A program made the translations under genes and the position numbers. Source: Promethearchaeota archaeon (GTDB lineage: Archaea; Asgardarchaeota; Lokiarchaeia; Sigyniarchaeales; SOKP01). Taken from it: a stretch of 64,000 nucleotides of DNA. Location of the stretch: positions 62,001 through 126,000 of the forward strand of contig JAHPZJ010000010.1 of the NCBI GenBank assembly GCA_019058245.1. Direction: 5' to 3'. Every line of letters starts with the position of its first letter. Positions within the stretch are counted from its first letter, which is position 1. Shown piece by piece: positions 51,981 to 61,246 of the stretch. The notes beneath the pieces were generated by a model, which worked only from the letters and a program-made list of their open reading frames with translations, ran no database searches and was not told where the DNA came from.

Positions 51981-53165
51981 TTAGAAAAAATGGATTAATA
52001 TTTGCTCGGGAATAGTTAATTCTTCTTCTTTATTTTTACATGCAATAAATTTAATTTTCATATTTATTGAGAGAGATAGAAGTCTTTTTGTTAAAATACC
52101 ATCAATAATTAAAAACTTAGTATCTTTAAAGTCTCTAATTTTTTCAAATAGTTCACCCACAGGGATATCAAACAACTTATCAAGATTCTTATTAAATCCA
52201 ATAGCAAACCCCGCTTCAATATTCTTAGTTGATTCGATTATAATTCCATCATCCTTAATTTTGAGTTTTTTTAAGATTTTTTGAAAATTATCGGTTGATT
52301 CAACAGCTAATTTCTTATTTATTCCATTTTCTTTTGATATTTTCAGTGATTTTGCTGGCTTTTTATTTTGTAAAGCTTTTATCATTTGTTTTCTGGTTAA
52401 TTCTTCAACTTCAAATCCATCAGGAGCTCTAGTAACAGAATTAATCTTAGTCACTTGTAAAAGTTCATTAAGGATAATTGTTCCCCCCCTATCTCCATCT
52501 ACAAAAGCTGTAACTGATTTCTTTTGCTTAGCTAATTTGATTACAGATTTGGGTACATGAGTTCCTTGAACTGCTATAGTATTTTTAATACCAATTCTTA
52601 ATAAATTAAGAACATCAGCTCGACCCTCAACAATAATCAATTCTGGATTTGATTCCACTTCTGGACCTGCTGGAAGATTTTCAGGACCCCAAGAAATTAT
52701 TTCTCCAAGTTTAATATCTGTATCGATTTGTTCTTCAATTTCACTCTGATCTAATGATTTTTGATCCCATTCTTTTAAAAGTTCGGCGGCTCTTTCAATA
52801 ATTTTTTGCCTTTTAGTTTCTCTTACATCTCGAATTTCAATTAGTTTAATTTCAGCTTCGCAAGGACCAACTCGAGAAACCGTCTCTACAGTAGCGGCTA
52901 AAAGAGCAGTCTCCCTTCTGGTTAATGATGATGGAATGTTAATGGTACCTTCTGAAATTCCTTCTTTAGATTCATTTTCCACTTCAATTCTTCCAATACG
53001 TCCTGATTTCTGTAGATCTCTTAAATCTAGATCTAAAAGTAATCCTTCTGTTTGTCCAAATATTGCCCCGACAATATCTGACTTCTCTACAACTCCTTTA
53101 ATTTTGAATTTGACTTCAATAATATATTTTGTTGTAAATTCATTTTGGCTTGTAATTTTGACCAC
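51981..53165 (-). CDS. dnaG: archaeal DnaG (TOPRIM) primase-like protein
   Basis: The 394 residues match archaeal DnaG: GAIFGQTEGLL near residue 35, ELIIVEGRADVLNLLRIG (TOPRIM Glu) and VTAFVDGDRGG (TOPRIM acidic DxD), with APDGFEVEELTRKQ further on. Archaeal DnaG is best known as an RNA-exosome subunit with poly(A) preference and has weak primase activity. The C-terminal ~110 residues are divergent and Lys/Ile-rich. It is convergent with secE, and its promoter faces the long empty region. Confidence 0.95.
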   Translation of the reverse strand: MVKITSQNEFTTKYIIEVKFKIKGVVEKSDIVGAIFGQTEGLLLDLDLRDLQKSGRIGRIEVENESKEGISEGTINIPSSLTRRETALLAATVETVSRVGPCEAEIKLIEIRDVRETKRQKIIERAAELLKEWDQKSLDQSEIEEQIDTDIKLGEIISWGPENLPAGPEVESNPELIIVEGRADVLNLLRIGIKNTIAVQGTHVPKSVIKLAKQKKSVTAFVDGDRGGTIILNELLQVTKINSVTRAPDGFEVEELTRKQMIKALQNKKPAKSLKISKENGINKKLAVESTDNFQKILKKLKIKDDGIIIESTKNIEAGFAIGFNKNLDKLFDIPVGELFEKIRDFKDTKFLIIDGILTKRLLSLSINMKIKFIACKNKEEELTIPEQILIHFF

Positions 53166-53712
53166 TTCCTTTTCTATTTTAATAATTTTTTATTTGTTCA
53201 ATAAAACAGAACTTAAAGGAAGTCTTATGAAATAGAAGTAGAATCTAGCAAAATGGAATAGAAATCATTCCATTATAGTTTTATCTAATTGAATTCTATA
53301 TTATTTTATCATTTAAGATATTATTATAAATTATTATTAAACTTGAATTATAAAACTACTTCTTATTTATAATTATATTTCTTACTTGTAAGTTTGATTT
53401 ACTGAACTCTTTATTTTTTTATTTTTTTTTTATTAACTACTTAATCGTTTTAATTAATTGGTGAAAATTTTTAATTCTTTTATTTGGAAATTTAATAATA
53501 TAAATGTAATATTATGATTGGTTATTATTTTTATAATATAATAAATAATTTTGATAACATTTACTATTATATCTACTAAAAATTATTTAACCAATTTATT
53601 TTTTTGCTAATTGGAAAAAAATTATCGTGATTTGTCGATCTATTTAGTTAGTTTTTTATGTTATTTTTATTTTTGATATTATAAATTATAGGTTTCAAAC
53701 CAAGTTTAAAAT
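53166..53712. other. long AT-rich region with no gene seen
   Basis: About 550 bases separate divergent DnaG and GET3/ArsA genes, the longest unexplained stretch in the window. It is extremely A+T-rich, especially T-rich at 53390-53450 and 53600-53690. No tRNA, repeat array, palindrome of note or convincing frame appears. It should hold promoters for both genes. Its length and composition would also suit a replication-related or architectural region, but I see no origin box. Confidence 0.5.
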
Positions 53713-54738
53713 ATGGAGAAAATCATAGTTTTAGGAGGAAAAGGAGGAGTCGGGAAGAGTTCTATTAGTGCTGCTACAGCTGTGTTACTTTCAGATCTAC
53801 TTCCTGAGAAAAAAATTTTACTTATTTCTTTTGATATGGCCCATAACCTTAGTGATTTATTCAAATTAAAAATTGGAGATAAACTAACATTATTAAATAA
53901 AAATTTATGGGGTATTGAACCCGATGCGGATAGTTATGCTAAGAAATATACAAAGGATTTAATAGAAAAAATGAAAACCCTTACAAGACAAATGCCACTT
54001 GTAGGAATGCTACCTCAAATTGAAAAATTTATAGATAAAACATTTACTGCTGATTCCATTCCATTGGCTTTAAAAAATGCTATGTTTTTTCAACAAATAC
54101 TAGATGCTGAGGATATTAATACTCAAAATATTCAATTTGATATTATAATTGCAGATTTTCCCCCTACAGCAAACATGATTACTCTTTTTGAAATACCTGA
54201 AGATCAAGTAAAAGTAGTGCTCAAATACTCATTAAATTTCTATAATTCTATTAAAGGTGCTATTCGAAATATCTCAAAAATGTGGAGAAATATAGTTAAA
54301 CCTTTTGATGATCAAGAGGAAAGAAGAGAGTTAGGGAAAGATATTTTCAACATGATTGTTGAATTAGAAAAGCGTGGAGAACGAATCTCAGACCTAATTC
54401 ACAATATTGGATCACTTAGACTAGTAACTATAGCTGAAAAACCAAGTTTTGAAGAAATCAAAAGAGCTAGAGATTTAACACAGCGTTATATTAAATTAGA
54501 GGGTATCCATATAAATATGATTATCCCGGAACCAAAAAAATGTGATTTTTGCGAAAAAATTAGAAATCTTCAACTTAGCTATACTACCGCAATTAAAAAA
54601 GAATTTAAAAAATTAAAAATCTGGCAATCAGAAAAACTTAAAGAAGAACCGATAGGATTAGATGGTTTGAGAGCTCTTGCTTATGAAGTTTATGGAGATA
54701 ATATTAGTGCTGAGGAGATTTTAAAGCCTAAGATGTAA
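53713..54738 (+). CDS. ArsA/GET3-family ATPase
   Basis: The 341-residue ATPase begins with the deviant Walker A GKGGVGKSS (9-17). Switch I reads FDMAHNLSDLF, where GET3/ArsA has DPAHSLSD(V/A)F. Switch II reads ADFPPTANMI for the usual DTAPTGHT. The zinc-dimer pair CDFC lies at C277/C280, and EEIKRARDLTQRYIKLEG and MIIPEPKKC match GET3. It could target tail-anchored membrane proteins or act as a metal ATPase. It stands alone, not near acr3. The altered switches leave the activity uncertain. Confidence 0.85.
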   Translation: MEKIIVLGGKGGVGKSSISAATAVLLSDLLPEKKILLISFDMAHNLSDLFKLKIGDKLTLLNKNLWGIEPDADSYAKKYTKDLIEKMKTLTRQMPLVGMLPQIEKFIDKTFTADSIPLALKNAMFFQQILDAEDINTQNIQFDIIIADFPPTANMITLFEIPEDQVKVVLKYSLNFYNSIKGAIRNISKMWRNIVKPFDDQEERRELGKDIFNMIVELEKRGERISDLIHNIGSLRLVTIAEKPSFEEIKRARDLTQRYIKLEGIHINMIIPEPKKCDFCEKIRNLQLSYTTAIKKEFKKLKIWQSEKLKEEPIGLDGLRALAYEVYGDNISAEEILKPKM

Positions 54739-54896
54739 TTTCCGACAAAGTGAGTAATTTTTTATCTTTAGTATGGATTAAGAGCTTTTATTTTTAACTT
54801 AAAATTAGTTTTCTATTTCATGTAAATCTTTTTGAAATAGAATATATTTTGTAAAACTAAAAAGTTAAGATTATTAAGCGAAAAGTGAGGTTAATT

Positions 54897-55343
54897 ATGA
54901 AAATAACTGATGATATGAAGAATAATATAAAGGAACATTATGGATATACAGATGAGGAATTAGAAACTTTATTTGAAAATCCTAGAAATATTGAGGCAAT
55001 TTCAAAATCATTGGGATTATTAGATCGAACTATCGTAATTGAAGTCGTTTGCTCTCATGGTTGTACTGCGCAACATAAAATAGGAGATAAATTTTATTTT
55101 AATGGAATAGGACAATTACTTACAAGGTATTGTCCTAAAAAAATTTGTATATATGCTTTAAGTGCATTAGACCATTTAATCTTTGCTGCAAATGAATTGT
55201 ATTATGCGGGTGTTGATTCTAATGAAATGAGGTTTAAACGTGCTGACTGTAAAGCCGATGTTGGTTTAAAGTGTGGAGGATTTGGTAAAATAGTAATGGA
55301 AATTAAAGTTGAAGATAGAAAAAAAATTCAAATTGGAAAATAA
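54897..55343 (+). CDS. uncharacterised Cys-rich protein (TIGR04076-like)
   Basis: The ATG at 54897 follows GTGAGG at a good distance, so the earlier GTG is not used. The ~148-residue protein holds VIEVVCSHGCTAQHKIGDKFYFNGIG, then RYCPKKICIYALSALDHLI and KRADCKADVGLKCGGFG. The G-C-x-x-x-H-K-x-GD-x-F and late CP pattern resembles the small archaeal/bacterial TIGR04076 family, with unknown function and possibly metal- or cofactor-binding. About seven Cys suggest redox or metal ligation. Confidence 0.6.
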   Translation: MKITDDMKNNIKEHYGYTDEELETLFENPRNIEAISKSLGLLDRTIVIEVVCSHGCTAQHKIGDKFYFNGIGQLLTRYCPKKICIYALSALDHLIFAANELYYAGVDSNEMRFKRADCKADVGLKCGGFGKIVMEIKVEDRKKIQIGK

Positions 55344-55516
55344 ATAATTTTAAGGATTCTAGAGAAATAAAAACCTAAAATTTATTTTTTTTATGATAAG
55401 TTATGGAATAGTTTTTTTATTATTTTAGAAATAAGGGGAAGGATATAAATTTTTTAAGATCCTGATCTATTTTTTGTTGTATTGCTTGATTCTTAATTAA
55501 GAAATTCATTAATATT

Positions 55517-56671
55517 TTACTTATTCATCTTTCTTTTTCTTGCAAGTTCCATAGATTTATTTAATATACCATTAAAAAGCTCTACATTTTTAAATAAATT
55601 GATTTCCTCACCACAGCTCATCCTTAGTAGTTCTAATACAGATAAAACCTTGTATTTTTTCATTTGAATTCGATAATCAAATGCAAAAGTAGAAATACAC
55701 CCGGGGCAAGTATTAATTATATATTTGGTATTTGCTTTCTTAAATTCTCTAAATCTTTTCGTTCGGATTTTTTCCATAAGGTTTCGATTCAATAAACTAA
55801 GAGACAAACCGCAACATAACGCATTCTCACGATTATGCTCTAATTCTATTATTTCACAACCAGTTAGTTCAACAATTTTTCGAGGATAATCCAATAACTC
55901 GGGGTATTTTTTTACAACACAAGAATCATGAAAAGCGACTTTGAGATTCAATTTATTTGTTATTTTTAAATCACCTGCTTCAATTGCTTTCACAATATAT
56001 TCCCAAATTGAAATTACCTCAAAATCATTAGAAATTCTTTTATATTCAGTTTTATAAGCTTCATAACATTCATTACAAAAAAGAATTAATCGTTTAGCTC
56101 CTAAGCTAGAAAATCTAGAATATAAATGATCTTCAAAGTCAATATTCGGAAGAGGCATACACGCTCTATGATAAACTTCACCACAACAAAAATCAATACC
56201 TCCTACAAGAGTCTTTCCTTCTAATAACCCTTCAAGTGTAGGATTTTTATATAGATATTGCATAAGATACGAAATTGCGCACCCCAATACAACCAGTTCT
56301 TCAGATTTCGAAGGTGATTTCCATTCTTCCAAATTCTTTGCTTCTTCAGGACTCATCATTACTTTTTCATAAAATTTATAAACATTTGGTTTATTAAATG
56401 GGAATATAAATTTACTTGAACTTCGAATTTTGCCATTTTCCTCTAATTCTTTTATTTTTGCTAATTTCAGTTCTTTAATTAAATATGATGGAGTTAAATC
56501 ATTAGGACAATTTAAATCGCAGGTTCCACAAATTGCACATTGGTCAACAATAAAACTCGATCCATTAATAAGATTCTCAATTTCTTCCATAGCTTGATCG
56601 ATATTCAAATCTATTATAGGACAGCTTTCTAAGCATACTCCACATCTTACACACTCATTTAAATCAAACAT
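55517..56671 (-). CDS. Fe-S oxidoreductase with two CCG domains (HdrB/HdrD/GlpC-like)
   Basis: The first 60 residues hold two 4Fe-4S motifs (C7-x2-C-x2-C-x3-C17 and C45-x2-C-x2-C-x3-C55). Then two CCG domains follow, the first with FCCGEVYHRACM and FCNECYEAY, the second with FHDSCVVKKYPEL, NALCCGLSL and NTCPGC. This is the architecture of HdrD/HdrB and GlpC-type subunits that pass electrons to disulfides or quinones. Flavin partners (HdrA) are absent nearby. It is single and minus-strand, facing the decayed region before the MFS gene. Confidence 0.88.
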   Translation of the reverse strand: MFDLNECVRCGVCLESCPIIDLNIDQAMEEIENLINGSSFIVDQCAICGTCDLNCPNDLTPSYLIKELKLAKIKELEENGKIRSSSKFIFPFNKPNVYKFYEKVMMSPEEAKNLEEWKSPSKSEELVVLGCAISYLMQYLYKNPTLEGLLEGKTLVGGIDFCCGEVYHRACMPLPNIDFEDHLYSRFSSLGAKRLILFCNECYEAYKTEYKRISNDFEVISIWEYIVKAIEAGDLKITNKLNLKVAFHDSCVVKKYPELLDYPRKIVELTGCEIIELEHNRENALCCGLSLSLLNRNLMEKIRTKRFREFKKANTKYIINTCPGCISTFAFDYRIQMKKYKVLSVLELLRMSCGEEINLFKNVELFNGILNKSMELARKRKMNK

Positions 56672-57152
56672 AATTACTTATACTATTGATTTGGTATTAT
56701 CAGTATTTTTTATTAATAAAAATATTTGATAATTCTAATAATAAAACATTTTTAAATAAATTAAAGGTAATTTTGAAAGAATAGATGAAAAATAAAAAAT
56801 ATTGACTATTTATGGCCCCTCAAAAAAAACAGTGGATGTAGTTATATTGTTCCTCGGTCAGTTTATCAATCTCAACGCCCTTTGATTGCAGTTTTAGGAA
56901 TCCTATCATAAATACATAAGAAATATTCCAATTATTTTGGAGCGTTAAGTAAAAGAGCTCTATATTCGCCAGAACTCGAAAAAATGTTGGAAAAGATCAT
57001 TAGTAGTTCATTATAGGAGAAACTGAATCAGAGAAAAAAAGATATCTCTATTTTACTTGTACTATTCTATTTTTATGAATAAATCATTAGAAAAATCTTT
57101 TTATTATAGAAGAAGTTTGAATTCATAATCCTATAAATAAGGAATTATTAAA
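56672..57152. other. decayed region upstream of the MFS exporter
   Basis: This 480-base gap contains the AHCY remnant (56811-56910). Just after it, on the plus strand, a short open stretch at about 56917-57016 encodes NYFGALSKRALYSPELEKMLEKI without a start codon, possibly part of another lost gene. The promoter of the MFS gene should lie near 57100-57140. Confidence 0.45.
56811..56910 (-). pseudogene. decayed copy of the adenosylhomocysteinase 3' end
   Basis: On the minus strand this ~100-base stretch reads IGFLKLQSKGVEIDKLTEEQYNYIH and then CFF and a stop. The intact copy at 58703-58803 reads VGFLKLQSMGVEIDKLTEEQYNYIHGFLEGT. An extra base in an oligo-T run has shifted the last codons. Identity by eye is roughly 80 percent. 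Nothing upstream of it resembles the rest of the gene. It lies in the same orientation as the intact copy. Confidence 0.8.
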
Positions 57153-58598
57153 ATGGTACGTTATAAGTGGACTGTATTAATAATAACGACTATTGGAGTA
57201 TTTATGTCTTCTTTAGATGCAAGTATCGTAAATATTGCGATACCTTCTCTTTCAAGAGATTTAAAAACATCATTTGAAGTTGTCCAATGGATTCCGATAA
57301 TATATTTGTTAGTTCAAGCAGTTACGCTCATCGGTTTCGGGAGATTATCGGACTTAAAAGGAAGAAAATTATTTTTTTTGTTTGGAATCTTTCTTTTTAC
57401 ATTTGCAAGTTTTTTTTCTACATTTGCAGCCTCTGGAATTATATTAGTAATTTTTAGAGCTATCCAAGGTCTTGGTAGTTCCTTTATATCAGCGAATGCT
57501 CCTTCTATGATAACAGACATTTTTCCTCGAGAAGAGACTGGTAAAGCGTTAGGTATTAATGTTGCAACTATATATTTAGGATTAATTATTGGACCCGTTT
57601 TAGGAGGAATAATTGTCCAATTTTCCACTTGGAGGCTTATATTCTTTATAAACGTTCCAATAGGATTTATACTCATAATTGTGGGATGGTTTAAGCTAAG
57701 AAAAGTAAATCCGGGAATAAAAGAAGAGAGATTTGATATTTGGGGGACACTACTCTTTATGTCATTCTTAGTTACTTTGCTTTTAGCATTGACCATCGCT
57801 AACCTAGTTGGATGGGGTTCTATTCAAGTTATTTTATTATTGATTATTTCAACATCAAGTATTATCTTATTCATTTATATAGAAAGTAAAGCAAAATATC
57901 CATTATTTAAACTAAGTTTATTTAGAAGAAATAGAGTGTTTTCATTTGCTAATTTTGCCGCTTTATTCAATTATACAGCAATATCTGGGGTTAGTTTTTT
58001 ACTTTCAATATATCTTCAATCAATATTAGGAATCTCGCCTGCTATTACGGCTTTATTTTTATTACCGACAACAATTACAATGGCCAGTATAGCCCCATTA
58101 AGTGGGAGATTTTCAGATAAATGGGGAACTAGGATTTTAACGACGTTAGGTATGGTTATTATGGCGATTGGATATGTCATTTTAAGTATATTTATAAGAT
58201 TTTTACCTATAATATATATTCTAATAACCCAATTTGTGGTTGGATTTGGGATTGGACTATTCTCTTCTCCGAATAATTCTGCTATCATGAATGCTGTAGA
58301 ACCAAAAGATCACGGGATTGCTGCTGGAACTCTTTCTACCATGCGTGTGGTTGGACAATCAATTAGCGTAGCATTATTAAGTGCAATATTAACTCTTTTC
58401 ATCCCTCTCTCCATTCTAAATCCAATATTATCAAATTCAACATTACTAACAGATCCTACTGCAAAACAAGAATTCATAATAGGTATGCAAATTTTATTAA
58501 TTGTTTCATCAATAATTTGCTTTATTGGGGCTTTCTTGTCATATATGAGAGGGAAAAAAGCTTTAAATGACAATATTGATTTTAAAAAAGCTATATAA
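57153..58598 (+). CDS. MFS multidrug exporter, DHA2 (EmrB/QacA-like) family
   Basis: The 481-residue protein has about 14 hydrophobic segments, the DHA2 number. Family motifs are SSLDASIVNIAIPSL in helix 1, GRLSDLKGRKLFF (motif A), RAIQGLGSSFISANAPSM (motif B) and LGLIIGPVLGGIIV (motif C of antiporters). It would expel drugs or metabolites by proton antiport. It is oriented opposite to the flanking AHCY sequences, which lie on both sides of it in the same direction as each other. This suggests it was inserted or rearranged into the site. Confidence 0.9.
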   Translation: MVRYKWTVLIITTIGVFMSSLDASIVNIAIPSLSRDLKTSFEVVQWIPIIYLLVQAVTLIGFGRLSDLKGRKLFFLFGIFLFTFASFFSTFAASGIILVIFRAIQGLGSSFISANAPSMITDIFPREETGKALGINVATIYLGLIIGPVLGGIIVQFSTWRLIFFINVPIGFILIIVGWFKLRKVNPGIKEERFDIWGTLLFMSFLVTLLLALTIANLVGWGSIQVILLLIISTSSIILFIYIESKAKYPLFKLSLFRRNRVFSFANFAALFNYTAISGVSFLLSIYLQSILGISPAITALFLLPTTITMASIAPLSGRFSDKWGTRILTTLGMVIMAIGYVILSIFIRFLPIIYILITQFVVGFGIGLFSSPNNSAIMNAVEPKDHGIAAGTLSTMRVVGQSISVALLSAILTLFIPLSILNPILSNSTLLTDPTAKQEFIIGMQILLIVSSIICFIGAFLSYMRGKKALNDNIDFKKAI

Positions 58599-58702
58599 AT
58601 TCCAATTTAATACTCAAAATTAAAATATAATATTTCGGAAGCAGAATTTGAAATTGAAAAGATATTAAAAAAATAAAAAAAATTGCTTTCAAAAATGATT
58701 AT

Positions 58703-58990
58703 TCATGTCCCCTCAAGAAAACCGTGGATATAATTATATTGCTCTTCAGTTAGTTTATCAATCTCAACGCCCATGGATTGAAGTTTTAAAAAGCCCACCA
58801 TGTCATCTATCTCTACTGGAACATCTATCATTCCTGACTTTAATTTATCTTTATTTTTTACGATATACTCAGACATTAAAGATTGTAAGCCAAATGACAT
58901 ATCCATGACTTCAGCGGGATGCCCTTCAGAGAGCACTAAATTAGCCAAGCGTCCTTTTGCAAGTAAATATACTTTCTTACCATTAGGCAT
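58703..58990 (-). CDS. adenosylhomocysteinase, C-terminal part (split gene)
   Basis: The 95 residues MPNGKKVYLLAKGRLANL...SEGHPAEVMDMSFGLQSLM... are the C-terminal part of adenosylhomocysteinase and end in the archaeal EGT. The frame stays open upstream to 59062 with family-like sequence (KEIKPIRSNVEELLMPNGK), so the ATG at 58990 is internal to the domain. The N-terminal part lies in another frame at 59071-60003. It is stable only as part of the whole enzyme unless the halves assemble. Confidence 0.8.
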   Translation of the reverse strand: MPNGKKVYLLAKGRLANLVLSEGHPAEVMDMSFGLQSLMSEYIVKNKDKLKSGMIDVPVEIDDMVGFLKLQSMGVEIDKLTEEQYNYIHGFLEGT

Positions 58991-59070
58991 TAGCAGTTCT
59001 TCTACATTTGAACGAATAGGTTTTATCTCCTTTGCGTAATCGTAGAGCTCTTTAGTTGGAATTTATTGAT

Positions 59071-60003
59071 TTAACACGAAATATGTGCAAAATTTTCAAT
59101 ATCAAAGTGCCCTAAATTACCCAAAATAACTCCCTCCTTCAATTTGTCGAACACTTCTTTTCTCGGAGCAATGACATGTTTACATCCTGTAGCAGTTAGA
59201 ATTATATCTGCGTCCTGTAAAGCTTTCTCAATAGGCATAACTTGATAACCTGAGAATTTAGCTTGGAGGGCCTTAATTGGATCAACTTCAGTTACAATTA
59301 CATTCGCACCAAGACCCCTTGCCCTCAAAGCCATCCCACTACTGCAATGTCCATATCCAGCAATAACTACATTCTTTCCAGCAAAAAGAACATGCATTCC
59401 ATAAATTGCAGAAACTATACCTTGACCTGTACCTAATTCATTATCAAATTGATTCTTACATCGAGCATCATTAACAGGAAATAGTGGCACTTTTAATACT
59501 CCTTGTTTATCCATTGCCCTGAATCTTTTAACTCCAGTGGTAGTTTCTTCCTGACACGCAAGAATGTTATCAGAATTTATAAGATTTTCATATTCTTGAT
59601 GAGCAGTGACTATCATATCACCGCCATCATCTATCAATATATTTGGTTTGGCGTCTAAACATTTCCTTATACACCAATAGAATTCTTCATCAGTATTACC
59701 ATGCCAAGCAAAGACATTAATTCCTTCCTTTATTAATGCTGCAGCTACATCATCCTGAGTTGATAAAGGGTTACTACCGCACAGATAGACTTCAGCACCA
59801 CCCGCTTTAAGAGTCAAAGCAAGATTACCCGTTTCTTTCGTTACATGTAAACAACCAGCTACTGTTATATCCTTTAGTGGTTTTTCTTTTTGAAATCTTT
59901 CACGAATCACCTTAGCAGTTACAGGCATTTTACTTTCTGCAATATACAGTGCTTCTTTTCCTTTTTCAGCTAGACTTTCATCAGCTACTTTATAATTGAC
60001 CAT
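59071..60003 (-). CDS. ahcY: adenosylhomocysteinase, N-terminal part (split gene)
   Basis: The 310 residues match AHCY: GCLHVTKETGNLALTL, EETTTGVKRFRAM, NQFDNELGTGQG and the NAD-binding GYGHCSSGMALRARGLGANVIVTEVDP. The family usually has GYGWCG(R/K)G, so two glycine-loop positions differ. It ends at TAA (59071-59073) soon after GNLGHFDIENFAHIS, where the intact enzyme would continue. The C-terminal part is in another frame 9 bases further, and that frame also has a TAA just before it. At least two changes separate the halves. The enzyme splits S-adenosylhomocysteine and feeds methyl metabolism. Confidence 0.85.
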   Translation of the reverse strand: MVNYKVADESLAEKGKEALYIAESKMPVTAKVIRERFQKEKPLKDITVAGCLHVTKETGNLALTLKAGGAEVYLCGSNPLSTQDDVAAALIKEGINVFAWHGNTDEEFYWCIRKCLDAKPNILIDDGGDMIVTAHQEYENLINSDNILACQEETTTGVKRFRAMDKQGVLKVPLFPVNDARCKNQFDNELGTGQGIVSAIYGMHVLFAGKNVVIAGYGHCSSGMALRARGLGANVIVTEVDPIKALQAKFSGYQVMPIEKALQDADIILTATGCKHVIAPRKEVFDKLKEGVILGNLGHFDIENFAHISC

Positions 60004-60122
60004 TTAAATCACTTTATTTTTTGTAAGAATATTAATTTTAATTAATTAATAAAACTTTTTTTGGTCAAGTGCAATTAATTTATATATAATATTTAACATT
60101 TAATTAATAATAAGAAAAAAAA

Positions 60123-61094
60123 TTGGATATTTGTCATAATTTGAATAATATCATAGATCAAGTAGAAGCCCAAAAATTTATAAAAAACTTAAGTGGAAAA
60201 ACCAAATTTATCATTTCAAAAATTTCACATGCGCTTGGACTCTCTAGGCAAACCTATCAAAATAAACTTGATAGTTTGAGAGTTCAAAAAATAATTAAGA
60301 ATTTTACAATAAACATTAATCCAAATATTCGTCCAAATGCCTTGAAATATGTAATGATGGAAATCAAAACCAATCCAAAAGAACCTAAGCTAGTAAAAGA
60401 ATTATTAGATATACCTCAACTAAGAATGTTGGATGGTATTATTGGAGATTTTTCATTATTTGCCTTATTTGTCTTTAAATCTCCTGAAGAATACTATCAA
60501 ATTTTAAATAATATTGATAAAATTATGGCAAAGTCATACTTTAAAAAATATCAAATTATTGACACCATAAAAGTATTTAAAACAAATGGAATTAGTCTTA
60601 AAAATTTAAAAGTGACTGAATTAGACGATATTGATTATGAAATTTTGAATATACTTCGAGATAATCAAGGACTTAAGCCAATATCCACTTATGAGATAAG
60701 AAATATATTTAAAGAAAAACTTCAGAATGAAATATCTCAATCAACGATTCATAACAGAATTAAAAAACTCGAAGAGCAAGATATTATTTTAAATTATACT
60801 ATTAATTTTTATCCAAAGAAAATTGGGTTCGAAGGAAAATATCTCCTTCGAATTAAACCAAAAGATCCATCAAAATATAGCGAACTTGCTTTCAAATTGG
60901 ATATGAACAAGAAGATTACTGATTTATTTCGAATAGGTGAGCAATATGGACTCTTTGCAATTGTGAGAGTAAAAAAAATAGAAGATTATGCTTCATTTAT
61001 AAGAGATTTATATAGTACAGAAGATATTGAAGATACTTATACAAATTTTGTATTGGATGAATTAAAACCATATTTAAATTTCTCATTGTTTTAA
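60123..61094 (+). CDS. double Lrp/AsnC-type regulator
   Basis: The 323 residues, from a TTG start, hold two winged-helix/RAM units in tandem. The first winged helix is FIISKISHALGLSRQTYQNKLDSL..KIIKNFTIN (~30-62), followed by a RAM-like stretch (LKYVMMEIKT...). The second is IDYEILNILRDNQGLKPISTYEIRNIFK...STIHNRIKKLEEQDII, followed by GKYLLRIKPKD.... Single Lrp proteins have one unit. The gene is divergent from ahcY across 119 bases with AATTAATT-rich sequence, so control of ahcY and response to an amino acid are inferred. Confidence 0.75.
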   Translation: MDICHNLNNIIDQVEAQKFIKNLSGKTKFIISKISHALGLSRQTYQNKLDSLRVQKIIKNFTININPNIRPNALKYVMMEIKTNPKEPKLVKELLDIPQLRMLDGIIGDFSLFALFVFKSPEEYYQILNNIDKIMAKSYFKKYQIIDTIKVFKTNGISLKNLKVTELDDIDYEILNILRDNQGLKPISTYEIRNIFKEKLQNEISQSTIHNRIKKLEEQDIILNYTINFYPKKIGFEGKYLLRIKPKDPSKYSELAFKLDMNKKITDLFRIGEQYGLFAIVRVKKIEDYASFIRDLYSTEDIEDTYTNFVLDELKPYLNFSLF

Positions 61095-61246
61095 ACGTAA
61101 TGATTCATAATATTGTAATAATTATAAGTCTTACAAAATATTTAGTGAAAGATTAGTTAAATTCATAAATTCTTAATAATTTTGAGAGATTTCATAATTT
61201 AAAGTTAAAAAATTTATATTACTAAATAATATTTTTTTATGAAGAT

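Noticed and set aside
57314..58573. Three minus-strand frames of 160, 90 and 87 codons
   Set aside because: They lie opposite the intact MFS gene, have no motifs and are explained by its hydrophobic codon bias.
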